DNA of 64,000 nt from Paludibacteraceae bacterium (GTDB lineage: Bacteria > Bacteroidota > Bacteroidia > Bacteroidales > Paludibacteraceae). This document shows, piece by piece, positions 26,200 through 34,175 of this stretch. A program made the position numbers and the translations under genes. Numbering within the stretch: the first letter of the stretch is position 1; every line of letters starts with the position of its first letter. The notes beneath the pieces are model-generated. The model saw nothing but the letters and a program-made list of their open reading frames with translations. It had not been told where the DNA came from and searched no databases. The DNA is taken from positions 1 to 64,000 of the forward strand of contig JAGBEJ010000003.1 of NCBI GenBank assembly GCA_017937025.1, given 5' to 3'.

Positions 26200-27282
26200 T
26201 CAATCTTCGGTAATTATCTCGCCGCCGCCGATGCAGATGCGCGCCTCTGGGTCATAGACCGTGGCGAACTGTCCTGCGGCTATGCCTTGCTGCTTGTGCT
26301 CGGCTCTTATTCTGTAAATGTCGCCTATCTTCTCCAGCGTTCCGTCGGTGAAGTCTGGCGTGTGTCTTATCTTGAACTTGCATGGCACTCGCTCGCCGTT
26401 CTCCACTCCGCTCAGGGTGTAGAATCCTGCTATGTTGTTGAATCCTCTGAGGTTCACCACGTTGCCGTACTGCGTCTCCGGGTCATAGCCCTGCGAGACG
26501 TATATGACATTCTCCTCCACGTTCTTTTTCACCACGAACCAAGGTCCGCCGCCCAGTCCGAGCCCCTTGCGCTGACCTATCGTGTGAAACCAGAATCCCT
26601 TGTGCTCGCCTATTATCTTGCCGGTCTCTAAGCACACGATTTTGCCCTTCTTCTCGCCGAGATACCTTTTTATAAAGTCGTTGTAATGAATCTTGCCGAG
26701 GAAGCATATTCCCTGACTGTCCTTTCTCGTGGCTGAAGGCAGGTGCGCCTCTGTGGCTATTCTCCTGACCTCGTCCTTCATCATGTGTCCGATGGGGAAC
26801 ATCGAACGCGCGACCTGGCTGCCGGACATCTGCGAGAGGAAGTCGGTCTGGTCCTTGACGGGGTCGGGCGATGTGGAAAGGTAGATTCTGCCGTCAATCT
26901 CGGTGGTTGTGGCATAGTGTCCTGTCGCTATCTTGTCGAACTCGTGTCCCCACTTGCTGTCGAAGTAGCCGAACTTTATCATCTTGTTGCACATCATGTC
27001 GGGGTTGGGAGTCAGTCCCTGACGGACTTTCTCTATGGTGTACGCCACCACATTGTCCCAGTACTCCTCGTGCAGCGACACCATCTCGACCTTCAGCCCG
27101 TAGTGCTTGCCGAGCCATGTCACGATGGTCATGTCGTCCTCAGCCGGGCAGTCGATGTAGCCGTGCTCATCCTCCATGCCTATCTTGATGTAGAACAATG
27201 TAGGTTCGTACCCCTGCTCCTTGAGCAAGTGCACTGCCACGGAGCTGTCCACTCCTCCCGATGCCAATACCGCTATGTTCAT
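26200..27282 (-). CDS. mnmA: tRNA-specific 2-thiouridylase MnmA
   Basis: 360 residues. It thiolates U34 of tRNA-Glu, -Gln and -Lys, using sulfur relayed to its catalytic cysteines. The PP-loop VLASGGVDSSVAVHLL lies at residues ~5-20, MCNKMIKFG near 98-106 carries the first catalytic Cys, and GICFLGKIHYNDFI near 190-203 the second (FLGK/GxCFI block). The C-terminal barrel (GRVPCKFKIRHTP-like, ERVPCKFKIRHTP near 300) is intact. Genes for two other tRNA-modifying enzymes lie in this window: queA directly upstream and mnmE (also acting on U34) further along. Confidence 0.96.
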   Translation of the reverse strand: MNIAVLASGGVDSSVAVHLLKEQGYEPTLFYIKIGMEDEHGYIDCPAEDDMTIVTWLGKHYGLKVEMVSLHEEYWDNVVAYTIEKVRQGLTPNPDMMCNKMIKFGYFDSKWGHEFDKIATGHYATTTEIDGRIYLSTSPDPVKDQTDFLSQMSGSQVARSMFPIGHMMKDEVRRIATEAHLPSATRKDSQGICFLGKIHYNDFIKRYLGEKKGKIVCLETGKIIGEHKGFWFHTIGQRKGLGLGGGPWFVVKKNVEENVIYVSQGYDPETQYGNVVNLRGFNNIAGFYTLSGVENGERVPCKFKIRHTPDFTDGTLEKIGDIYRIRAEHKQQGIAAGQFATVYDPEARICIGGGEIITED

Positions 27283-27313
27283 TTCTTTACGTTGCCGCCC
27301 TTGTAGAGCGATG

Positions 27314-27321
27314 CAAATATA
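27314..27321 (-). promoter_or_regulatory. -7 promoter box of mnmA
   Basis: TATATTTG on the minus strand, 31 bases upstream of the start at 27282, inside the short gap after queA, so mnmA-lptB can be transcribed independently of queA. Confidence 0.5.
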
Positions 27322-27339
27322 GTTATTATATCTTATGTC

Positions 27340-28545
27340 TTAAACCTCCAAGAGCGAGCTGTCGCCGTAGCTCAGGAATCGGAATCCGTGGCTGAGCGCG
27401 TAGTCGTAAACCCTGCGCCAGTCACCTTTCAGATAAGCCGATATGAGCAGCAGCAGTGTGCTTTTAGGCTGGTGGAAGTTGGTTATGAGCCTGCCCACGA
27501 CCTTGAACTCGTAGCCCGGCGCTATGATTATCTGCGTTGATGTTATCAGCGTGTCCATGCCGTGGCGGTCGAGGTAGTCGATGATGCAGCCGAGAGCCTC
27601 GTCGGCGGTTATATCCTTGTCGTCGCCGTAAGGTGTCCACTGCCCCACTTTCAGGTCGTCAAGCGCGGCGTCGGGGTGCTGGCTTATGTATTTGCCTATG
27701 TAGTAGAGGCTTTCGAGCGTGCGGACCGATGTCGTGCCTACTGCCACGATGTGTCCGAGTTTTTTCTTCAAATGCTCTATCGTGCTCTTTCTCACCGATA
27801 TAACTTCGGAGTGCATCGTGTGGTCCTTGATGGTCTCGGACTTCACTGGTTTGAACGTTCCTGCGCCCACATGCAGCGTCAGTTCCTCCAATTCAATGCC
27901 TTTGCCTCGGCAGTCGCCCATCACCTTCTCGGTGAAGTGCAGTCCTGCAGTCGGCGCCGCCACCGAGCCTTTTATCTTGGAATAGACGGTCTGATAGGTC
28001 GTCTTGTCGCTTTCCTCGGTGTGGCGGTGCAGGTACGGCGGTATAGGCAGTTCGCCGCACTGGTCCAGCACGTCGGCGAAGGTCATGCTCTTGTCGTCCC
28101 AAATCAGCCTGATGATGGACGTTTCGCCGTTATTCTCAATGCGTTCGGCGTGCAGTCCAGGGTGCTGTGTGGAGTTCAGCAGTCCTTCCTTCCACTTGTT
28201 GGAGTTGCCCACAAGACATTTCCACTCGCACTCGCCCGTCGTCTGGAACGCCTGAGCGTAGTCGCGCGGATTGTGCGGCTCAAGGCAGAATATCTCCACA
28301 TGACCGCCAGTGGCTTTCTGGAAGAAGAGCCTTGCCTGTATCACCCTTGTGTTATTGAACACGAGGAGCGAATCCTGCGGCAGTATCTCAGGCAGTTCGT
28401 AGAAGCGCCTTTCGGTTATGTCGCCCTTGTTGTAAACAAGCAGTTTGGAATGGTCGCGCTCCTTGAGCGGGAATTTGGCGATTCGTTCGTCAGGCAGCGG
28501 ATAGTCGTAATCCTCTATCCTTATATCTTGTGTGTCCTTAAGCAT
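27340..28545 (-). CDS. queA: S-adenosylmethionine:tRNA ribosyltransferase-isomerase
   Basis: 401 residues, longer than the ~350 of enterobacterial QueA but usual for Bacteroidota. It adds the epoxycyclopentane ring during queuosine synthesis in tRNA anticodons. DYDYPLPDERIAKFPLKERDHSKLLVY in parts (LPDERIAKFP near residue 17, RDHSKLLVY near 32) is the N-terminal signature, VFNNTRVIQARLFF near 62-75 follows, and VAAPTAGLHFTEKVM near 197-211 and LHVGAGTFKPVKSE near 228-241 are the SAM/tRNA-binding blocks. Its promoter overlaps that of the divergent Smr gene. Confidence 0.97.
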   Translation of the reverse strand: MLKDTQDIRIEDYDYPLPDERIAKFPLKERDHSKLLVYNKGDITERRFYELPEILPQDSLLVFNNTRVIQARLFFQKATGGHVEIFCLEPHNPRDYAQAFQTTGECEWKCLVGNSNKWKEGLLNSTQHPGLHAERIENNGETSIIRLIWDDKSMTFADVLDQCGELPIPPYLHRHTEESDKTTYQTVYSKIKGSVAAPTAGLHFTEKVMGDCRGKGIELEELTLHVGAGTFKPVKSETIKDHTMHSEVISVRKSTIEHLKKKLGHIVAVGTTSVRTLESLYYIGKYISQHPDAALDDLKVGQWTPYGDDKDITADEALGCIIDYLDRHGMDTLITSTQIIIAPGYEFKVVGRLITNFHQPKSTLLLLISAYLKGDWRRVYDYALSHGFRFLSYGDSSLLEV

Positions 28546-28567
28546 TTATGCGATTGTAATTTGAAGA

Positions 28568-28575
28568 CAAAGTTA
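28568..28575 (-). promoter_or_regulatory. -7 promoter box of queA
   Basis: TAACTTTG on the minus strand, 22 bases upstream of the queA start. It abuts the oppositely oriented box of the Smr gene (28577-28584). Confidence 0.55.
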
Positions 28576-28576
28576 A

Positions 28577-28584
28577 TAAATTTG
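28577..28584 (+). promoter_or_regulatory. -7 promoter box of the Smr gene
   Basis: TAAATTTG on the plus strand, 55 bases upstream of the ATG at 28640, one base away from the divergent queA box. Confidence 0.5.
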
Positions 28585-28589
28585 CATGA

Positions 28590-28613
28590 GCGATTGCCAT
28601 TAGGGCGATTGCC
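28590..28613. repeat. Direct repeat GCGATTGCC (two copies) between queA and the Smr gene
   Basis: GCGATTGCC occurs at 28590-28598 and 28605-28613, a 15-base period, just beyond the two divergent -7 boxes. It might be a regulator site or chance. Confidence 0.5.
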
Positions 28614-28639
28614 GGGTTAAATATTAATATTCTTTTGTT

Positions 28640-29806
28640 ATGATAAAGATAGGAGACAAAGTCAGATTTCTAAACGCCGTAGGTGGCGGCAAAGTCGTAG
28701 GTTTTCAGGATAAGAACATAGTGCTGGTGGAGGAAGAGGACGGATTCGAGACTCCGGTGCTGGTCAACGAGATAGTCGTGGTGGAGGCTGGCGACGACAT
28801 GGCGAAGGCGATGAGCAAGGAGGAGAAGAAGAAAAGCGCCGGCACGACGACACAAAGCCTGCACGCCGCCATGAACCAGGGACTCGACGACGAGGACGAG
28901 CCCGAGATAAAGACATCGGCAAGCGCCAGACCATCAGCCGGCAGCGAAGACGAAGCACCATACTTCACCGACGACCTCGACTCGGCCGACGGCGAGAAAA
29001 TAAACATCTCGCTCGCCTTCATGCCCGTGACCGAGGACAAGCTGCAGAACACCGACTTCGACCTCTACCTGATAAACGACGACAACTACTTCGTGTCGTT
29101 CTTCATCTCCACAAAGGACGACTCGTCGTTCGAGAACGAGGAGGAACGATGGGTGCTGAGAGAGCAAGGCACCATAGAGCCGCACACCAGACTGCTGCTC
29201 AACCGCATAACCAACGGACATGCCGGCGACTGGGAACGCATCAACGTGCAAGCCATCGCCTTCAAGGACAAGCGCTCATTCTTGCAGAAGCCGGCATTCA
29301 ACGCCAGCCTGCACCTGTCGCCAACAAGGCTCTACAAGCAGAACGCATTCACAGCCAACGACTACTTCGACCGCAACGCGCTGGTGCTCGCCGTGGTGAA
29401 GGACGACAGACAAGCCGCGCCGACAACCATCAGCGCCGAGAGCATCGAGGAAGCCATCATGACCAAGCCTGCGGAGAAAGCCCCTGCGCAGAAGACCAGA
29501 ATCGAGAAGAAGGAAAAGAAAGACGACATTCTGGAGATAGACCTGCACATAGACAAACTGCTGGACGACACCACCGGCATGCAGCCTAAGGACATACTCG
29601 ACTATCAAGTCTCAAAGTTCCGCCAGACCATGGAGGCGCACAAGAAGGAGAAAGGCAAGCGAATAGTCTTCATACACGGCAAGGGCGAAGGCGTGCTGCG
29701 CAAGGAGCTATGGAAAAGGCTCACGCTCGAATACCCAAGCTGCGACAAGCAGGACGCATCGTTCCTGCGCTACGGTTTCGGAGCCACGATGGTGACGATC
29801 GGGTAA
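28640..29806 (+). CDS. DUF2027 and Smr domain protein
   Basis: 388 residues. The N-terminal ~45 residues (IGDKVRFLNAVGGGKVVGFQDKN in parts: VRFLNAVGGGKVVGF) are the first part of DUF2027, a family largely confined to Bacteroidota. An acidic linker follows (~60-110), then a beta-rich domain (~115-275). The C-terminal ~90 residues are an Smr domain: EIDLHIDKLLDD near 302-313 and IVFIHGKGEGVLRKEL near 349-364 (HGKGxGxLR motif), related to the MutS2 nuclease domain. Free Smr domains cut or bind branched DNA or RNA; the target here is unknown. Single gene with its own promoter and a terminator. Confidence 0.92.
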   Translation: MIKIGDKVRFLNAVGGGKVVGFQDKNIVLVEEEDGFETPVLVNEIVVVEAGDDMAKAMSKEEKKKSAGTTTQSLHAAMNQGLDDEDEPEIKTSASARPSAGSEDEAPYFTDDLDSADGEKINISLAFMPVTEDKLQNTDFDLYLINDDNYFVSFFISTKDDSSFENEEERWVLREQGTIEPHTRLLLNRITNGHAGDWERINVQAIAFKDKRSFLQKPAFNASLHLSPTRLYKQNAFTANDYFDRNALVLAVVKDDRQAAPTTISAESIEEAIMTKPAEKAPAQKTRIEKKEKKDDILEIDLHIDKLLDDTTGMQPKDILDYQVSKFRQTMEAHKKEKGKRIVFIHGKGEGVLRKELWKRLTLEYPSCDKQDASFLRYGFGATMVTIG

Positions 29807-29831
29807 GGAAAAAGAATATGTTTTCAAACAC

Positions 29832-29866
29832 AAAACGCGACGCTCGCAAGTGTTGCGTTTTTTCTT
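29832..29866 (+). terminator. Terminator after the Smr gene
   Basis: AAAACGCGACGCT and AGTGTTGCGTTTTTT form a hairpin with one or two wobble pairs, then CTTTTTT. Confidence 0.8.
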
Positions 29867-29938
29867 TTTTATAAATAACTTGCTCTGCATCATGACTCTC
29901 GACAAAAAACATACAACCACTATAAAAAAGGACAAGTT

Positions 29939-30409
29939 ATGAAAAAGACAAAACTATGGATGATTGCAGCCATCATCACATTCTGCAGCATCGGCGCATT
30001 GACATCGTGCAACGACGCCAACGCCGACAACGACAGTGACAAACTGCCACAAGTGAAAAACACAGAACTGGTGCGAACTTCGCAAAGCTGGGACGGCATG
30101 GAGCTGCCCGACTACCCTGAAGGACGCCCAGAGCTCGTGGCTGTGAAATACGAGTTCCCTGCCGGACAGAAATTAGGCTGGCACCACCACCCTTCGATGA
30201 ATTTCGGCATACTCGTGCAGGGCGAGCTGACCATCATCGACCAGGAGGGCAACGAGAAAGTCGTGCATGAAGGCGAGGCTGTCGTAGAGATGGTCGGGAC
30301 TGTACACCACGGCGAGAACCGCGGCAACAAGCCAGTAATACTCTACATGTTCTATCTCTCGCAAAAGGATGTGCCTCTGGCTGTCCAGCATCCAGACATT
30401 CCGCTATAA
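29939..30409 (+). CDS. Cupin-domain lipoprotein
   Basis: 156 residues. A lipoprotein signal peptide ends LTSC (Cys 24), so the protein is probably lipid-anchored in the periplasm or outer membrane. The cupin domain (~55-150) shows GWHHHPSMNFGILVQGELTI in parts: two His of the first motif in GWHHHPSMNFG near 78-88, LVQGELTI near 90, and the second-motif His in GTVHHGENRG near 120. This fits a metal-binding single-domain cupin (PF07883); the reaction, if any, is unknown. No close operon partner is visible. A hairpin lies downstream. Confidence 0.85.
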   Translation: MKKTKLWMIAAIITFCSIGALTSCNDANADNDSDKLPQVKNTELVRTSQSWDGMELPDYPEGRPELVAVKYEFPAGQKLGWHHHPSMNFGILVQGELTIIDQEGNEKVVHEGEAVVEMVGTVHHGENRGNKPVILYMFYLSQKDVPLAVQHPDIPL

Positions 30410-30448
30410 ACGGGAAAAACGACAAAACAGGAAACGACAAAAAACGAC

Positions 30449-30475
30449 AGAAGCCCGGCATAACGCAGGGCTTCT
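30449..30475 (+). terminator. Hairpin after the cupin gene
   Basis: AGAAGCCC and GGGCTTCT form a perfect 8-bp stem around an 11-base loop 39 bases after the stop. There is no T-run, so termination would be weak; it ends only 12 bases before the transporter remnant. Confidence 0.45.
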
Positions 30476-30486
30476 ACTATGTAAAA

Positions 30487-30567
30487 ATGAATTGGATAAT
30501 CTTAATCGTAGCAGGACTGTGTGAAGTGGGATTCACAAAAAGCCCTGTCATAAAGATTTCACAATAA
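30487..30567 (+). pseudogene. Remnant of an SMR-family (SugE/EmrE-like) transporter
   Basis: A 26-codon frame starts MNWIILIVAGLCEVGFTKS and stops at TAA 30565-30567. The first 16 residues match the N-terminus of SugE-type small multidrug resistance proteins, including the essential membrane-embedded Glu in GLCEVGF. A functional member has about 105 residues and four membrane segments; here all but the first half-segment is missing, and the tail (PVIKISQ) may be the joined C-terminal end. The next start codon is one base after the stop. Confidence 0.75.
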
Positions 30568-30568
30568 C

Positions 30569-30772
30569 ATGAAACTGAAGAAACGCAAAATCAAGTATTC
30601 AGCAATATTCTTCCTCTGCTGGTTCACATTTTTAGTCATATTAGTTGACGGCATCATAAAATTCCAGACATTAGTGGATTATTTCGGGTCATACGCATTG
30701 ACGGAGATTACGTTGCTGCTGTTGGTAATTCTGCCCACATTGGCTGTTTACAAATTCACTAATGAGAAATGA
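30569..30772 (+). CDS. Small two-span membrane protein, unrecognised
   Basis: 67 residues. A basic N-terminus (MKLKKRKIKYS) precedes a membrane segment (~11-29, AIFFLCWFTFLVILVDGII) and a second one (~44-61, LTEITLLLLVILPTLAVY). No family is recognised. It begins one base after the stop of the SMR transporter remnant, so the two could once have been translationally coupled. The composition is more A/T-rich than the surrounding genes. It might be an accessory gene of the decayed transporter or itself a remnant of something larger. Confidence 0.55.
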   Translation: MKLKKRKIKYSAIFFLCWFTFLVILVDGIIKFQTLVDYFGSYALTEITLLLLVILPTLAVYKFTNEK

Positions 30773-30835
30773 CAAATAGAAACATACCATCTATGAAGAT
30801 GGTAAAGTATGCGAGACTAAGCAAATAAATTCAGA

Positions 30836-31768
30836 ATGAAACACAGGGGAATAATCTGCGGCATACTGGCTGCGGTCTGTTATGGCACAAATCCGCTCGG
30901 AGCCTTGCCACTCTATGCGGAGGGCGTGAACACGTCATCCGTTCTTTTCTTTCGCTTTTCCATAGCTACAGTGATGCTGGGTATCGTCCTTATAGCTAAT
31001 CGGAAGAGCTTTGCAGTGACAAGAGCCGAACTAAAGACGATAGCCAGTCTGGGCGGTTTGATGGCAGCATCCAGCCTAACCTATTACCAGAGTTTCCACT
31101 ACATGGATGCCGGCATTGCCTCCACCATCCTTTTCGTCTATCCCGTGATGGTGGCTGTAATCATGGCAACATTCTTTCGAGAGAAAGTTACGGCTTCAAC
31201 CGTCACTTCCATCATCCTCGCGTTAACAGGCATCAGCTTGCTATACAGTGGTGATGCAGGCGTGTCGCTCAGCGGGATTGGCGTGTCGCTGGTGATGGTG
31301 TCCTCGCTGACTTATGCCGTCTATATCGTGATTGTCAACCAGTCGAGCATCCGCATGTCAACGATGAAGCTAACGTTCTATGTCCTGCTGATATGCATGA
31401 CGTGCCTGCTTGCCTATTCGTTCACCTCGCCCGACCTGCATCTGATGCTGCCACCGTCGCCGCGAGCATGGTTCTTTGCCTGCTGGCTGGGGCTGGTGCC
31501 GACGGTCCTTTCCTTGATACTGATGACCGTTGCCGTTCACGAAGTGGGAGCCACGCCTACAGCCATCATGGGAGCCTTGGAGCCACTGACGGCGGTAGCC
31601 ATCGGCGTGATGGTGTTTGGCGAAGCACTCACCTTCCGTCTTGCCGTCGGCATTGTGCTTATCCTTTCAGCCGTCCTGCTGATCGTGCTGGGAAAAAACT
31701 TCCATCTGCGTACCATCAGTCATGCTATAACCTCCATCGTCAAAAAGACCTGGCGATGGAAATCATAG
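30836..31768 (+). CDS. EamA (DMT superfamily) transporter
   Basis: 310 residues with ten membrane segments in two EamA repeats (~6-140 and ~150-290). FRFSIATVMLGIVLI near residue 35, SSLTYYQSFHYMDAGIASTILFVYPVMVAVI in parts (YYQSFHYMDAG near 80, LFVYPVMVAVI near 97) and GALEPLTAVAIGVMVFGEALTF in parts (ALEPLTAVAIGV near 248) are diagnostic. These inner-membrane proteins export or import amino acids or other metabolites; the substrate cannot be told. The next gene starts 15 bases downstream. GTC/CGC-rich codon use differs a little from genes upstream, so recent acquisition is possible. Confidence 0.92.
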   Translation: MKHRGIICGILAAVCYGTNPLGALPLYAEGVNTSSVLFFRFSIATVMLGIVLIANRKSFAVTRAELKTIASLGGLMAASSLTYYQSFHYMDAGIASTILFVYPVMVAVIMATFFREKVTASTVTSIILALTGISLLYSGDAGVSLSGIGVSLVMVSSLTYAVYIVIVNQSSIRMSTMKLTFYVLLICMTCLLAYSFTSPDLHLMLPPSPRAWFFACWLGLVPTVLSLILMTVAVHEVGATPTAIMGALEPLTAVAIGVMVFGEALTFRLAVGIVLILSAVLLIVLGKNFHLRTISHAITSIVKKTWRWKS

Positions 31769-31782
31769 ACAAAGCGTGTATT

Positions 31783-32598
31783 ATGAAAAAGATATTATTC
31801 CTTCACGGATTTTTCGCGAGTGGACAATGCGTTCCGGCAGTGGCATTGCGCGAGGCTTTCGACGGGCGCGCCGAGGTGATTGCTCCCGACCTGCCGCTTC
31901 GCCCCAACGAGGCCATCGCCCTCATACGCGAGCTGATTGACCGCGAGCGCCCCGACCTCATGGTGGGCAACAGCTGCGGAGCGTTCTACGCCCAGATGCT
32001 GGCTTCCGTCGTAGGCATTCCTGCGCTTTTGGGCAATCCGCATTTTCGCATGACCGAGTTCCTGACGCAGCGCATCGGACAGCAGCAATACAAGTCGTCA
32101 CGCACGGACGGACGGCAAGAGTTCACGATAGACGAAGCCTTGATTGAAGAATTTGCCGAACTGGAGGCTACGCAGTTTAATTATTGCAACCCCTACTACA
32201 AAGACCGCGTCTGGGGCTTATTCGGCGAACAGGACACGCTGGCGCACTTCGAGCCGATGTTTCTGGAGCATTACAGCCACTCGCGCCACTTCCCCGGAGG
32301 ACACACTCCGACAGCCGAGGAAGTGCGCACACATTACGCGCCATTGGCCGAGGAAATGCTCGCTGCCTATCCCCTTCCCGACGACGGCGTGCGCTACTTC
32401 CGTCATTTCAAGGGCAGCGAGTACCGCTTCATCCGCACGGCGTTCGATTCCGAGACAACGGAGCGCATGGTCGTCTATCAGGCGCTGTACGGCGAAGGAA
32501 AATTCTGGGTGCGCCCAGAGAAAATGTTCTTCGAAAACGTCGAACGCGACGGCCGCCGCTTCCCGAGATTCACAGAAATAGACTGTCGCCGTCCTTAA
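31783..32598 (+). CDS. YqiA-type alpha/beta hydrolase fused to DUF1653
   Basis: 271 residues from ATG 31783 (MKKILFLHGFFASG); an in-frame ATG at 31756 would overlap the EamA stop. Residues 1-190 are a YqiA/YcfP-type esterase: oxyanion HGF at 8-10, nucleophile Ser64 in VGNSCGAF, Asp151 in FGEQDTL and His174 in PGGH form a complete triad. Residues ~202-265 (GVRYFRHFKGSEYRF, VVYQALYGEGKFWVRP, PRFTEI) are a DUF1653 domain, a short beta-rich unit often encoded alone. The substrate of either part is unknown; the fusion suggests they act together. Likely cotranscribed with the EamA gene. Confidence 0.88.
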   Translation: MKKILFLHGFFASGQCVPAVALREAFDGRAEVIAPDLPLRPNEAIALIRELIDRERPDLMVGNSCGAFYAQMLASVVGIPALLGNPHFRMTEFLTQRIGQQQYKSSRTDGRQEFTIDEALIEEFAELEATQFNYCNPYYKDRVWGLFGEQDTLAHFEPMFLEHYSHSRHFPGGHTPTAEEVRTHYAPLAEEMLAAYPLPDDGVRYFRHFKGSEYRFIRTAFDSETTERMVVYQALYGEGKFWVRPEKMFFENVERDGRRFPRFTEIDCRRP

Positions 32599-32694
32599 TG
32601 CCAGGAGCGAATAAAGTTTCAGTTTCTGCTCTAAACCTCCTTATATGATTTGAATGTTTGCCATAGGCCATTTGTCTGTTCGATAAATTGGAAT

Positions 32695-33249
32695 TTACTT
32701 TTTCCTTTTTTTACGCCACCTAATAGCAAATCTCAAAATCACTATGGCAGCGATAATATAAAAGAAATATCTCACAATAAAAATAATAATAAGCAGAAAA
32801 GTTTGATAACTATATTGCCCAACCTTTTCCATGAAAGAGGCGTTTTCGTCAATCTGATAGAGATGGTATCTTGGCAATATATATTCTTCATTTCCTTCAT
32901 ATAGCCTGAGCGTATCTAATGACTCGTTTACAATAGTTGAGTCCGGATTTGATATTACATTTTTATATACCTCGTTATCCGAATCAGCCTTAGTCCAAGT
33001 AATTATGATATAGGGATGTTTGTATTCATAGTGTCCGCATACATAATCGGTGAAACGGCCAACAAAATCAGTTGAAGAGATTTCTCCCTCTACCTGAGAG
33101 TTCGACTCAAACTCTATATAAATCCTTTCGCAAGCATTGTAATAGCCTTGATAACTCTTGCCTGTAAGGTTGTTATTATCGCAAGAGTATAAAGACACAG
33201 CAACAAGGCAAAGGAACACCCACCAATATTTTATGACGAAATGTTTCAT
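32695..33249 (-). CDS. Lipoprotein with C-terminal membrane segment, unrecognised
   Basis: 184 residues. A lipoprotein signal ends LYSC (Cys 23), followed by an Asn/Asp-rich region and a ~120-residue beta-rich domain (IYIEFESNSQVEGEIS; HPYIIITWTKADS). A second hydrophobic segment (~150-177, TFLLIIIFIVRYFFYIIAAIVIL) is followed by a basic end (RWRKKRKK). So the folded part would sit in the periplasm, tethered at both ends. No family is recognised. The A/T-rich composition contrasts with neighbouring genes and suggests an accessory gene. Confidence 0.75.
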   Translation of the reverse strand: MKHFVIKYWWVFLCLVAVSLYSCDNNNLTGKSYQGYYNACERIYIEFESNSQVEGEISSTDFVGRFTDYVCGHYEYKHPYIIITWTKADSDNEVYKNVISNPDSTIVNESLDTLRLYEGNEEYILPRYHLYQIDENASFMEKVGQYSYQTFLLIIIFIVRYFFYIIAAIVILRFAIRWRKKRKK

Positions 33250-33291
33250 TATATATTCTGCTAAATTCCGATTTATCTGTTTAGCTAAAGC

Positions 33292-33978
33292 TTAAACCCA
33301 ATCAAAGTTTGTATTATCGGCACCAATTTCAAAGTGGTATTTGGCAATGCCTAAATCCATCTTGGTATAGCCAATCATGGAAAATCCCTTCTTTGCTCTT
33401 ATTTGGTGACAGTTGTTTTTCACTCCGATGTGTTCAAAAGAAAATTTCTGTTGATTCACGGCTGTAGGGGCAAGCAAGGCTGCTTCAACACCTTTTTTGA
33501 ACCAGGAAGGAGTGATGTCACTGGCATTGCTGACTTGCTCAACGGTCTTGATTTTATGGCTGACTCCTTGTGTCTCACCATAACCTATGGCAATGTAACA
33601 AGCAATCTTCTCGTCTTCGCCCAGCTCATACGTTCCTGGCACCTTCGAATAGGAGAGGCCTACCCAACAGGTGTTTAATCCAAGTGTCTGAGCCAACAAC
33701 ACCAGATGCTCACCATAGTAGCCTATGCGTTCATCAAGATCTTCGGCTTTCTTTCCTGCCATGACAATATAGTTGTTGGCGTTACGGAACTTTCCATATT
33801 TAGCCAAAGTCCCTTGGAATGCCTTTGGCTCGTTAAGAATCAACTGCATGTGCAGCTTGCCTTCACGATTCAGAACGGCGATCTGCTCTTCCAGCGCCTT
33901 GACAACATCCTCTGCCAAAGGCTCGTTTCTGTATGCCCTTACACTGTGTCGGGCTTCAATAGCTTCTTGTAGTGTCAT
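33292..33978 (-). CDS. Nitroreductase family protein
   Basis: 228 residues from ATG 33978 (MTLQEAIEARHSVRAYRNEPL); upstream in-frame codons are not supported. RHSVRAYRNEPL is the FMN phosphate-binding start of the family, and GYYGEHLVLLAQTLGLNTCWVGL in parts (LLAQTLGLNTCWVGL near 112-126) is the second core block. Members are FMN- and NAD(P)H-dependent reductases of nitro compounds, quinones or enones. A C-terminal extension with KKGVEAALLAPTAVNQQ near 165-181 (LAPTAVNQQ is the FMN-contact block) places it in a subfamily with permuted order. A second, shorter nitroreductase is at 40.9 kb. Confidence 0.88.
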   Translation of the reverse strand: MTLQEAIEARHSVRAYRNEPLAEDVVKALEEQIAVLNREGKLHMQLILNEPKAFQGTLAKYGKFRNANNYIVMAGKKAEDLDERIGYYGEHLVLLAQTLGLNTCWVGLSYSKVPGTYELGEDEKIACYIAIGYGETQGVSHKIKTVEQVSNASDITPSWFKKGVEAALLAPTAVNQQKFSFEHIGVKNNCHQIRAKKGFSMIGYTKMDLGIAKYHFEIGADNTNFDWV

Positions 33979-34005
33979 TTGTCTTTTCTTTGTTTTACGT
34001 TCCAA

Positions 34006-34013
34006 CAAATATA
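34006..34013 (-). promoter_or_regulatory. -7 promoter box of the nitroreductase gene
   Basis: TATATTTG on the minus strand, 27 bases upstream of the ATG at 33978. Confidence 0.45.
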
Positions 34014-34175
34014 CGTAATAGCCGACAAAATCGCAGCGCTCAGGGAAAAGCACTTGGAAGATGTTAAATAGTTTTTTTTCGAATATTTTTTCGATATTGT
34101 ACCACGATTCGGGACAATCCCAAGCTTACTTTGTCCATAGAAATGGAAAAGAAGTCAAACACAGGAAATGACAAC

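Noticed and set aside
31393-31782. 130-codon upstream extension of the YqiA-DUF1653 gene
   Set aside because: It lies inside the EamA gene in another frame and shows no homology; the protein starts naturally at MKKILFLHGF.
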